A stretch of DNA of 64,000 bases from Halopiger xanaduensis SH-6 (GTDB lineage Archaea; Halobacteriota; Halobacteria; Halobacteriales; Natrialbaceae). How positions within the stretch are numbered: position 1 is the first letter of the stretch; the number at the start of each line of letters is the position of its first letter. This document shows positions 1 through 7,370 of the stretch, piece by piece. The position numbers were made by a program, and so were the translations under genes. The notes under the pieces were generated by a model, which was given only the letters and a program-made list of their open reading frames with translations, was not told the DNA's origin and searched no databases. Location: NCBI RefSeq assembly GCF_000217715.1, contig NC_015666.1, positions 2,244,270 through 2,308,269 of the forward strand, written 5' to 3'.

Positions 1-348
1 TTTCGTCTCGTCGGACTCGTACAGGCCTATCGAGTACTCATAGAGATTGCTGCCGTCGTAGTAGTGGTCTCCCTGCCATGACTTGATGCCGACGTAGTAC
101 TCGGCGTCCCCCGCCGTGTGTGGCGGGTTAATAGGTCCGGCAAGGAACGGCTCGCGGTTCTCTTCGTCGCTATTGTGGAGTGATTGGACGAGCTTCCATA
201 GCTTGAGGTACAGCTCGTTGTCATCGTTGAGCTGGTATTTCCACACACCTTTGTGGACAATAGGCTGACTCTCGAAGGTGTCTTCGACGAGTTCGAGAGT
301 CGTTTTCTGTTTGCCAGTTGGAATGCTGGCGCTGTTCGTCAAACTCAT
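1..348 (-). CDS. Hypothetical protein, 3' end outside window
   Basis: The reading frame is open from an ATG at 346-348 down to base 1, giving at least 116 residues with no stop. The N-terminus begins MSLTNSASIPTG and the visible part is rich in Tyr, Trp, Asn and acidic residues (for example KLWKLVQSLHN and KSWQGDHYYDG). That looks like a real soluble protein. A GGTGAT element lies just before the ATG. I do not recognise the family. Its place beside two recombinases, and base composition less GC-rich than the chromosome to the right, suggest cargo of an integrated element. Confidence 0.6.
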   Translation of the reverse strand, partial: MSLTNSASIPTGKQKTTLELVEDTFESQPIVHKGVWKYQLNDDNELYLKLWKLVQSLHNSDEENREPFLAGPINPPHTAGDAEYYVGIKSWQGDHYYDGSNLYEYSIGLYESDETK

Positions 349-810
349 CGACCATCACCAGACACCTCCGTTGGTGGGGTGGGGAGGGCGTGTCTTGCCA
401 TGAGCAAAACCACAATGCGACGTAGCCCATTTAGGTCTGTCGCGTACTTGGAAGCATAATCGTGGGTAGAACAACCCTAATTGTCGGCAGATATATACAC
501 CTCTATGAAGGTAATAAATACGCGGCGCTACATGCGCCCGTCTGTCTTGCCAACTCCCGTGTGGTCCTTCTAACCAACCACTCTTTCAATACGTTTCACC
601 GGAACAAGCATTTGGTACACCCCGCGTCCACTCCCCTTGGGCCATTAATACTAATCCCGACACCTATTTAAAATACTTTAGCAGCGGAGGAGAAGACGAT
701 TTACTCATAGCAGCACAGGTCTTCTATAAAAATCTTCTACTATGTGATAGTTGTGTGTAGATTGACATGATAAGGCTTAAACGGCAAGTCCCCGGCGGGT
801 CGGATACCGC
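349..810. other. AT-richer intergenic region of the integrated element
   Basis: I see no convincing gene in these 460 bases. The composition is clearly less GC-rich than the rest of the window. Candidate TATA boxes lie near 490-498 (readable on either strand), 666-676 and 724-733. The last is best placed to serve the recombinase at 811. The short frames here have no recognisable protein character. Confidence 0.5.
724..751 (+). promoter_or_regulatory. Putative promoter and operator of the first recombinase
   Basis: CTATAAAAATC at 724-734 resembles an archaeal TATA box. A perfect palindrome, ACTAT-GTG-ATAGT, follows at 739-751, where the transcript would be expected to start. A site there could bind a repressor. 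Assignment is from position and sequence only. Confidence 0.35.
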
Positions 811-1962
811 ATGAGCGAAGAAGAACAACCCTCCCCCACGGACCTCGCCAAGTTGGTCTCCGATAGTGTAGAGGACCTCCTCCACGATGCGGGGGTCGTC
901 CCCAACCTAGAACCGATGACGCCCCGAGAAGCGGTCAATGAGTACTTCAAAGTGCGCGACTTGAAGCCGAAAACGAAGAACAAGCACGAGTCAAGCCTCG
1001 GGTTCTTCGTCGACTGGGGTGAGAACGTGGCCGGTATCAGCGAGATGAATTTCCTCTCCGGGAGCGACCTCAAAGATTACCGCGTATGGCGACGGGAAGA
1101 GTCGTCAGAACAAGTTGACGAACTGAGTCCCAAAACAGAGGAGACGGAGCAAAAAATCGTCCGTAAGTTCATCAAAGTATGCGGGACATTCGATGCTGTC
1201 CGCCCCGGATTGCACGAGCACGTACTCATCCCCGACCTAGACGATGAGGATGAGGTCCGCAATACGGTCCTCGATTCTGAAACTGTCAAACAAATCCTCG
1301 AACATCTCCGCAAGTACGAGTACGCCACCCGAGAGCACGTTATATGGGAGCTGTTCGCGTCTGCAGGGCCGCGACTCGGAGGCATCCGCTCGCTGGACGT
1401 GGACGACTACGAGCGCGGAGACTCAGGACCGTACCTCAAACTCCGCCACCGGCCTGATACGGAAACTACCCTCAAAAACGGCAAGGATGGAGAGCGCAAC
1501 GTCTTCATCTCCGAGTCTTTGGCGGAGGTGTTAGACGACTACATCAAAGACCAGCGCGAAGACAGCGAGGACAAGTTCGGACGTGAACCCCTGCTATCGA
1601 GCAAACAGGGCCGCCTCGCCGAGAGTACCATCCGAAACTACGTCTATGCTTGGACGCGGCCGTGCGTCCTTGGCAGAGGCTGTCCGTACGGAAAGGACCC
1701 AGACGAGTGTAAGGCAGCGCAGCGGAACAACTGGGCGTCACAGTGCCCGGGGAGCCTCTCGCCTCATCCTATCCGCAAGGGCTACATCACGCAAGAGCTC
1801 AACTCGGGAGTTCTGATGGAACACCTTAGCGACCGGTGCGACGTATCGGAGAAAATCTTGGAAAAACACTACGACAAGCGAACCGAGGCCGAGAAGATGG
1901 CCACCCGGAAGGAGGCCATGCAGGCTCTGACTCGGTTGGAACCAGGATACGGTGAGAAGTAG
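811..1962 (+). CDS. Tyrosine recombinase (phage integrase family)
   Basis: 383-residue site-specific recombinase, presumably for integration or excision of the element at this end of the window. An N-terminal SAM-like core-binding region (about 38-135) precedes the catalytic domain. Visible active-site residues are Arg188 in AGPRLGGIRS, His319 and Arg322 in HPIRKG, and nucleophile Tyr354 in EKHYDKR. Four cysteines (285, 291, 300, 312) sit in an insertion just before the HxxR box and may bind zinc. The stop codon directly abuts that of the convergent paralogue with no bases between. ATG chosen as the first start, with a TATA-like box about 80 bases upstream. Confidence 0.9.
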   Translation: MSEEEQPSPTDLAKLVSDSVEDLLHDAGVVPNLEPMTPREAVNEYFKVRDLKPKTKNKHESSLGFFVDWGENVAGISEMNFLSGSDLKDYRVWRREESSEQVDELSPKTEETEQKIVRKFIKVCGTFDAVRPGLHEHVLIPDLDDEDEVRNTVLDSETVKQILEHLRKYEYATREHVIWELFASAGPRLGGIRSLDVDDYERGDSGPYLKLRHRPDTETTLKNGKDGERNVFISESLAEVLDDYIKDQREDSEDKFGREPLLSSKQGRLAESTIRNYVYAWTRPCVLGRGCPYGKDPDECKAAQRNNWASQCPGSLSPHPIRKGYITQELNSGVLMEHLSDRCDVSEKILEKHYDKRTEAEKMATRKEAMQALTRLEPGYGEK

Positions 1963-2982
1963 TTAGAGGTTCCGCAAGAACTTCCGGCGCTGCTCCATCT
2001 TCGTCTTCTCGCTCCGCTGGTCGTAATGCTTCTCAAGTACGTTGGCTCCTACGTTCGCCCGTTCAGCGACAACTTCTGTCGGCACGTCCGACTGCAGGTG
2101 GTAAGTAATTGCACCGCGGCGAACTGCGTGAGACGAGACGGATTCCGGGCACTTAGACGCCCCTTGGTAGGACCCGGCTTCGCACTCGTCTGGGTCACGG
2201 TTCAACGGGCAGGGTGCGTCAATGTCACACGGACGGGTCCGCGCATAGGTTATAGAAGTGACTGTCACCGGGTGGATGCGGCCTTGTTTCGTCGACACGA
2301 GTGGGTCCCTTCCATATTCGTCCACTACCTCGGGCCGCTGCGAGTCTATCCAGTCGTCGAGTAGGTCGCAGATAGGGGCTGAGAGCGCGACCATTCGCTC
2401 TCCCTCTTCTTGGTTTTTCAACGGCGTCCCCGTCTCGGGCCGGTGACGTATCTCCAGACACTGGTCCTCAGAGTGGTAGTCTTGCAGGTCCGCGGCTCGC
2501 ACAGCTCCGCGTCGCAGCATCGTATGCCATTGCAGCGCGAGTACTATGTGGGCCCTAGAAGCGTACTCGTATTTAGATAAGTGGTCGAGAATTGCCTCGG
2601 CATGTTCCCGGTTGAGCATCACATCTCGGACATTTTCCTTGCCTTCGAGGTCGGGGGACATCACCTTCTCGCTGAGGTCCCTACGTACTGCATCGATGGT
2701 TTCGAGGAACCGGATGAACACGCGTAGCGTGTCCATCTGGGTCTTTTCAGTGACCGGAGCAATGCCGCCGTTCATGTTGGTCCTCCAGAGTCGGAACTCG
2801 TGGAGATTGCGCCCAGTAAGTTCGTTCAGGTTGTCGATACTTTTCTCTTCATTACACCATCGGATGAAGTGACCGAGGCGAGACCGGTGCGACCGCAAGG
2901 TCGATTCAGATACTTCGCGTCGCCGGTGGTCGAGGTACAGTTGCAGGGCCTCGTCTGGTCCGATGGGTTCGAGTTCGTCCAT
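1963..2982 (-). CDS. Second tyrosine recombinase, paralogue of its convergent neighbour
   Basis: 339-residue recombinase of the same family as the one at 811-1962. Shared landmarks include KYEYA before the catalytic domain, the HRP-T-LKN segment, and the same four-cysteine insertion (252, 258, 267, 278). Catalytic residues are Arg157 (MLRRGAVR), His285 and Arg288 (HAVRRG), and Tyr320 (EKHYDQR). It lacks the first recombinase's 30-residue acidic N-terminal extension. Similarity in plan but clear divergence in sequence suggests an old duplication or two element-borne recombinases. It may act with its neighbour or on a different site. Confidence 0.9.
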   Translation of the reverse strand: MDELEPIGPDEALQLYLDHRRREVSESTLRSHRSRLGHFIRWCNEEKSIDNLNELTGRNLHEFRLWRTNMNGGIAPVTEKTQMDTLRVFIRFLETIDAVRRDLSEKVMSPDLEGKENVRDVMLNREHAEAILDHLSKYEYASRAHIVLALQWHTMLRRGAVRAADLQDYHSEDQCLEIRHRPETGTPLKNQEEGERMVALSAPICDLLDDWIDSQRPEVVDEYGRDPLVSTKQGRIHPVTVTSITYARTRPCDIDAPCPLNRDPDECEAGSYQGASKCPESVSSHAVRRGAITYHLQSDVPTEVVAERANVGANVLEKHYDQRSEKTKMEQRRKFLRNL

Positions 2983-3100
2983 ATGTGGATTCTCCCACGA
3001 ATCTCATCGGTGTCGCCTCCAACTGCGGCGACCGTCCCCGTCCGCTGATTCGTATTTGTTATGGCCCGTCCAGTGTGCCTGCAGCGCCCATCCCTTTTCG

Positions 3101-3207
3101 GGTTGCTTATGATCTAAGGATGAGTGCAAAGTACGTCTGGCTTCGGTAAGCTGCGAGCGGTTCTAGATTCGAACTCGAGGGGCAACCAACGCGATATTTG
3201 TGGTTGC
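3101..3207. repeat. GGTTGC/GCAACC inverted repeat cluster, possible attachment site
   Basis: GGTTGC occurs at 3101-3106, its complement GCAACC at 3182-3187, and GGTTGC again at 3202-3207. The last two form a perfect 7-bp stem (GCAACCA/TGGTTGC) with a 12-base loop. The outer pair encloses an 85-base tRNA-sized segment. Its right part contains TTCGAAC, as in a tRNA T loop, with a 4-of-5 T stem, but the G53-C61 pair is missing. The D and anticodon arms do not fold. Place at the element/chromosome junction suggests a recombination site or tRNA remnant. Confidence 0.35.
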
Positions 3208-3225
3208 GGTGACCGTCGGTGAGAT

Positions 3226-3833
3226 ATGACCGAACCGTCCGAGATACTTATCCGACTTGCTGACGAGTTCGCAGCCGTCATTCCGGAAGTCGATGCGACG
3301 GCTAAACACGGCCGGTGGAAATCCGGGATCGGTCCGTTCGAGGAAGAGAATCAGATCGAACTGATCTTCGAAGCGCTCGAGGACAGTCCATTTCGGGATC
3401 GGATCGAGACCGAAGTGACGTATCTCGATGGCGAGCAGCGGTGCGACCTCGTCGTCGACTGCGACGGCATTCGGCTGCCGGTCGAAGCGAAGTTGCTTCG
3501 GTTCCGGTACGACAACGGAAACATCGATCCGAACAGCTTCGCGCGGATATTCACGCCGTTTCCGGAGCGGAATTCGTCGTCACTACTGACGGATACGAAG
3601 AAGCTCTTCGAGTCCGGATTCGAATCGAAGGTGGCGTACTCGGGCTGTACTATGAGCAGATCGACGAGGAGTACGACCGGATGAGCGCCGAGGCAGTCGC
3701 CGAGAAGTTCTGCCTCGATGTCGCCCACTGGTACGATTTCGACGTTGAAACACGACGGATCGCGACGTTCGACGGACTTCGGCATCCGGTATTTCAGCGA
3801 GGTGCGGTCATCACGTGGCAGCTTCTCGAGTGA
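3226..3833 (+). pseudogene. PD-(D/E)XK nuclease-like gene with a -1 frameshift
   Basis: The first frame runs from the ATG at 3226 to 3684. It carries a PD-(D/E)XK signature: Asp74 in CDLVVD, then Glu87-x-Lys89 in PVEAK. After about codon 141, near 3649, sense continues in the -1 frame (LGLYYEQIDEEYDRMS onward, ending QLLE at 3833). A single missing base near GTGGCGTACTCGGG would explain this. The restored protein would be about 202 residues. A programmed -1 shift or a sequencing error cannot be excluded. The substrate is unknown. It lies next to the element border, where genes often decay. Confidence 0.6.
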
Positions 3834-3891
3834 ATGACCGAGCTACCGCAGCGTCGAGCCGCTCAGTACCGGGTGCTACGAGTATGACAGC

Positions 3892-4311
3892 CTACTTATC
3901 CACGACGAGCACTGGCCGCTCCGCTTGCCGAACGACGGCGTCGACCGTACTCCCGAGCAGCGCCCCCTTGAACGACGAGCGTCCTCGAGAGCCGATGACG
4001 ATCACATCGGCGTCCTGCTCCGCAGCGTAGGTCAGAATCTCCTCGTGGGGTACGCCGGTGCGGATCGTCGTCTCGAGCGCCAATCCTTCGGCTGCAGCCT
4101 CGAGGTCGGCGAGCACCGACTCGGCGCGCTGCCGTCGCCGTCGGTCAGCCTCCTCGGGATCGACGATCGCGTTGTCGTACTCGGTTCGACTCTCGAGCAC
4201 GACGATCCCGTAGAGAGGGATGTCGAACTGGCGGGCGAGCGTGATCGCGTGGTCGACGGCCGCCGTGGCGGTATCGCTCCCGTCGGTTGCGACGAGGACC
4301 GAATCGTACAT
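3892..4311 (-). CDS. Universal stress protein (UspA family)
   Basis: 139-residue single-domain UspA protein. It starts MYDSVLVATDGS and ends with the nucleotide-binding signature GSRGRSSFKGALLGS followed by VDAVVRQAERPVLVV. This G-x2-G-x9-GS motif is the ATP-binding form of the family. A longer frame continues upstream, but its extra residues (MSSFAASGSRDD...) are unlike the family, so the ATG at 4309-4311 is preferred. Divergent from the small membrane gene at 4454. Usp proteins bind ATP and help cells through stress; the precise role here is unknown. Confidence 0.9.
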   Translation of the reverse strand: MYDSVLVATDGSDTATAAVDHAITLARQFDIPLYGIVVLESRTEYDNAIVDPEEADRRRRQRAESVLADLEAAAEGLALETTIRTGVPHEEILTYAAEQDADVIVIGSRGRSSFKGALLGSTVDAVVRQAERPVLVVDK

Positions 4312-4425
4312 GACTACTGGTCGACGCGCCAGCAAGAAAGCAGTACCCCCGGCGATGGGATCGACCGTTCCGGACTGCAGACGTCGGTTGTCATCACGCG
4401 ACCCGCTCGCCGCGAAACTCGACAT

Positions 4426-4433
4426 CTATATGG
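4426..4433 (+). promoter_or_regulatory. Core promoter of the small membrane gene
   Basis: CTATATGG is centred about 25 bases before the ATG at 4454, with a BRE-like CGAAACT just upstream. This spacing predicts a leaderless transcript. Confidence 0.5.
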
Positions 4434-4453
4434 GAGCGTTCCCAAGGAGCGGT

Positions 4454-4669
4454 ATGGAAGAGGAAGTTCCAGTAACCCGTCGGGATCTCGGGTTGCTCGT
4501 CGTCATCTCGCTCCTCGGCGGCGTCGTCATCGCCTCGGCGCTGTTACCGGTGGAACTGTCGCCACAGTTTCTCAACGCCGTGCTGGTCGGCGCGATGTTA
4601 GTTTCCTTTTTCATGTTCATCCCCGTCATGGGGATTCGCATGTTTCTCGAGGATCGGACGGACGACTGA
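4454..4669 (+). CDS. Small two-helix membrane protein
   Basis: 71 residues, beginning MEEEVPVTRRDLG. Two hydrophobic segments are visible: about 13-32 (LLVVISLLGGVVIASALL) and about 41-62 (AVLVGAMLVSFFMFIPVMG). An acidic tail ends DRTDD. I take it as a conserved haloarchaeal membrane protein of unknown function. The ATG at 4454 fits a leaderless promoter. The longer upstream extension of the frame is arginine-rich and unlikely to be translated. Confidence 0.7.
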   Translation: MEEEVPVTRRDLGLLVVISLLGGVVIASALLPVELSPQFLNAVLVGAMLVSFFMFIPVMGIRMFLEDRTDD

Positions 4670-4722
4670 TCAGGTCGGACGCGAACCACCTCATTTACGA
4701 CGCCTTCGACCCGCGCCGCGCG

Positions 4723-5589
4723 TTAGTCCCGCATCTTGTCCGGCATCGTCGAGAACCGGGCCGTCCCGCGCATATCCGAACGCTTCGACGGCGGCGGTGC
4801 CATCGTCGAATACCGCGTGCCACTCCCCGAGGTGCCGCGATTGCCGCGACCGCCGCCCGACCCGAGGTCCGCTCCGAGCAGGCCGTCATCCGACTCGTCG
4901 CTTGCCTCGTCTTCCGGTTCCGACCCACTTTCGCTCTCGGCGGCCGCTGATTCGTCGGATTCGCCAGCCGCTTCGGATTCGTCGGCATCTCCGCCACCGC
5001 CGAGCGCTTCGAGTCGTTCCTGAAGCTGGCTCACGTCGTCACTGAAATCCGTGAGCGACGACGACATCGCGGACCGCAATCGCTCCTCGAGGTCGCTGGT
5101 TCCGCCCCCAGCGTCGCTCGTCGCCTCGTCCGCTTCCGCACCGTTCGAGTCCTCGTCGGCTGACGACGCAGCGGATTCGTCGCCTGACTTTGACTCGGCC
5201 TCGACGGAATCGTCCGAACCGGCGCCACTGGAATCGCCGATACCTGCGCGAACGCTGCCGATGGCGTCCTCGAGGCCCTCACCGCGGTCGCCGAGCCGGG
5301 AGAGGTGGAGCAACCGTCGAAGATCGTCGACCTCGTCCGGATCGCCCTGCGAGATCGCCGCCGGAATCGAGTCCGGTTCGCTCCCGTCGGGGAGCGTATC
5401 CAGTCCGACCGCCTCGAGTAGCTCGTCGGGGTCCGCGGAGTCGAGGATTTCGTTCGCTTCGTCGGCGAGGTCGCGGATATCGTTCGCCGTCGATTCGTCG
5501 TCGGCCGTGGATCCGGCCACCAGCGAGCCGCTCTGTTCGTCGGCTCGCTCCAGCAGGTCGGTGACCCGATCGTGTAGTTGTTCGCTCAT
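4723..5589 (-). CDS. Acidic low-complexity protein with a duplicated C-terminal motif
   Basis: 288 residues, last gene of a four-gene cluster. The N-terminal 110 residues look helical and folded (MSEQLHDRVTDLLERADEQ; DPDELLEAVGLDTLP; DLRRLLHLSRLGDRGEG). Two Ser/Asp/Glu/Ala-rich linkers flank a helix at about 176-205 (DLEERLRSAMSSS; VSQLQERLEALGG). The end carries a repeated motif: RYSTMAP...SDMRG (259-275), then RFSTMPDKMRD (278-288). That motif is basic and aromatic in an otherwise acidic protein, so it may be a docking tail. No signal peptide or membrane segment is visible. I do not recognise a family. Confidence 0.75.
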   Translation of the reverse strand: MSEQLHDRVTDLLERADEQSGSLVAGSTADDESTANDIRDLADEANEILDSADPDELLEAVGLDTLPDGSEPDSIPAAISQGDPDEVDDLRRLLHLSRLGDRGEGLEDAIGSVRAGIGDSSGAGSDDSVEAESKSGDESAASSADEDSNGAEADEATSDAGGGTSDLEERLRSAMSSSLTDFSDDVSQLQERLEALGGGGDADESEAAGESDESAAAESESGSEPEDEASDESDDGLLGADLGSGGGRGNRGTSGSGTRYSTMAPPPSKRSDMRGTARFSTMPDKMRD

Positions 5590-5715
5590 GGATCTCGTAT
5601 GCCGTTGGGTCGTTTCGCGTCGTCTCGCGGCGCTTCGGTCTCTCCGGGCCGGGCCAGTTCCCGGCCCAATGCGCCGTCGCGCCGAGCGGGCTTCGATCGC
5701 CGAACTCGAACGGTC

Positions 5716-6729
5716 TTATGACGCCTCCGACTCCGCTTTCTCGTTCTCGTTCTCGCTCTCGTTCGAGTCCGACTCGTCTGTCTCGGAGTCGCTCTCGGTC
5801 GCCTCCTCGTCGTCACCCGCTACAGCCTCGATGATCTCGTCGGTCATCTCCTCGCGGCTGAGGTTCGCCTTGACGCCCACGTCCTTGGCGATCGACTGCA
5901 GATCCTGGTACGACATGATCCCGAGGAAGTCCTCGAGCGTCTCCCGCCGGAGGTCCTCGAGGTCGTCCGCCGAGGGTTCGGACTCGCCTTCCTCGTCGGT
6001 TGTGCCTTCGTCTTCACCCTCGGTTTCGGCGTCCGCAGTATCCTCCGCTTCGGGCTCCTCCTCGGCGTCCGACTCGTCCGCTTCGGATTCGTCTTCGGTT
6101 GCCTCCTCTTCCTCGTCTTCGTCGCTTTCGGCGTCCGGTTCGGTCTCCCCTTCGGATTCGTCCTCGTCGCTCTCGAGCAAGCCGTCGAGGCCGCTGGCTT
6201 CGCTGGCCGATCCGGCGGCCGACTCGACGGCGTCTCGAGCGCTGGCCGCTTTGCCTTTGGCCTCGGATTCGGCTTCGCTCTCGGCATCGTCCGAGTCCGA
6301 GTCTGAGTCCGCGTCAGCTTCTGATTCCGCATCGCTTTCGCCCTCGTCGCCGCCCTCGAGCAGCCCCTCGAGGCTGCCGCCCTCGGTGACGTCCTGCGCC
6401 AGCGACCGAACCGAGTCCGTCGCGTCGTTTTCTTCGACGCTCTCCCGGATGGCGTCGCGGATCGCGGCTACGAGGTCCGACTGCATCTCCTTGCGATCCT
6501 TCCCTTCCTCGAAGCCCTCCGCGAGCGCCTCGTGGATGCCGCGGCCGATCGCCGCACCGAGTTCGCGACCGACGCGTTCGCCGAACTCGCGACCGACCGC
6601 AGCGCCGACCTCGCCGCCGTCGATGCTGTCCTCGATGCTGCCGTCATCGAGGAGGTCGGCGACGTCGAGCTGGTTGCTCACCTCTTGGCTCACCAGCTCC
6701 TTCAGTCCGCTCTTACTCACGGCGCTCAC
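5716..6729 (-). CDS. Glycine-zipper protein with acidic linker and SAP-like end
   Basis: 337 residues from a GTG (6727-6729); a GTG at 6720 is also possible. Residues 20-37 (QLDVADLLDDGSIEDSID) lead into a perfect tetrad zipper, glycines at 38, 42, 46, 50, 54, 58 and 62. A helical segment follows to about 115. Residues 130-255 are a Ser/Asp/Glu linker containing a GLLE motif. Residues 265-303 (DFLGIMSYQDLQSIAKDVG and on) resemble SAP or Rho-N helix-extended-helix domains. A paralogous zipper lies in the gene upstream. The zipper helix is charged, so I infer oligomerisation or surface binding rather than membrane insertion. Function unknown. Confidence 0.75.
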   Translation of the reverse strand: MSAVSKSGLKELVSQEVSNQLDVADLLDDGSIEDSIDGGEVGAAVGREFGERVGRELGAAIGRGIHEALAEGFEEGKDRKEMQSDLVAAIRDAIRESVEENDATDSVRSLAQDVTEGGSLEGLLEGGDEGESDAESEADADSDSDSDDAESEAESEAKGKAASARDAVESAAGSASEASGLDGLLESDEDESEGETEPDAESDEDEEEEATEDESEADESDAEEEPEAEDTADAETEGEDEGTTDEEGESEPSADDLEDLRRETLEDFLGIMSYQDLQSIAKDVGVKANLSREEMTDEIIEAVAGDDEEATESDSETDESDSNESENENEKAESEAS

Positions 6730-6780
6730 CTCGAGGGCGGGTCGTCCGTCGGGTGTCGGGAAGCTGCTGCCACGTCATGG

Positions 6781-7368
6781 TCAGTCCTCCTCGGCTTCGG
6801 CCGCTTCTTCGTCCGCGTCCTCGGCGTCGCCCTCGGACGAGTCGCTGTCGTCGCTCGTTTCGGATTCGTCCGCCTCGCTCTCGTCGTCATCGGCGGATTC
6901 CAACTCGTCGTCGGTCGACTCGTCAGTCTGTTCTTCGTCGGTGTCTTCGTCCGCCGACTCGTCGGCCTCGTCCTCGGTTTCCTCCTCGTCTTCAGACTCG
7001 TCTTCGTCCCCGGCTTCGTCTTCAGTTTCCTTCTCGCCCTCGGATTCGTCTTCAGCGCCTTCTTCGTCCTCCTCTGCGTCGGACTCCTCTGCCTCGGATT
7101 CGTCCTCGTCTTCCTCGGTAGTCCCGAGCAACTCTTCGACGACCATATCGCCGATCGTCCGGCCGATGGATTCGCCGACCTTTCGGCCCACGAGAGCACC
7201 GATCTGGCCCCCGAGGGCTTCTCCGAGGGGCTGATCCTCGTCGATCTCGTCCTCCCACTGCGTCCCCTCGACGAGGTCGTCGACGTCGATGTTGTCGGTG
7301 ATCTTTTCGTAGTCGATGCGCTGGACCATTGACTCGGACTTGGTATCGGTGTCGGATTCTCCACTCAT
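6781..7368 (-). CDS. Short glycine-zipper protein with acidic tail
   Basis: 195 residues. Residues 18-45 (IDYEKITDNIDVDDLVEG...) parallel the pre-zipper segment of the neighbouring 337-residue protein. A perfect (Gxxx) zipper follows, glycines at 49, 53, 57, 61, 65, 69 and 73 (GEALGGQIGALVGRKV...). After VVEELLG near 82 everything is an Asp/Glu/Ser tail of over 100 residues. The gene starts 2 bases after the stop of the preceding gene, so the two are almost certainly cotranscribed. It looks like a paralogue of its downstream neighbour without the SAP-like end. No known family recognised. Confidence 0.75.
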   Translation of the reverse strand: MSGESDTDTKSESMVQRIDYEKITDNIDVDDLVEGTQWEDEIDEDQPLGEALGGQIGALVGRKVGESIGRTIGDMVVEELLGTTEEDEDESEAEESDAEEDEEGAEDESEGEKETEDEAGDEDESEDEEETEDEADESADEDTDEEQTDESTDDELESADDDESEADESETSDDSDSSEGDAEDADEEAAEAEED

Positions 7369-7370
7369 CG

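Noticed and set aside
462-671. Small plus-strand frame upstream of the recombinase
   Set aside because: The residues (MGRTTLIVGRYIHLYEG...) are not acidic, match nothing I know and span TATA-like sequence.
3101-3187. Intact tRNA gene
   Set aside because: The acceptor stem and a T-loop-like sequence are present, but the D and anticodon arms do not pair and G53-C61 is missing. It is kept only as a repeat or remnant.
5051-7234. Plus-strand 727-residue Ser-rich reading frame
   Set aside because: It is antisense to the acidic cluster. Reverse-complemented Asp/Glu codons (GAC, GAG, GAT) give Ser/Arg/Leu runs, so the frame stays open by composition alone.
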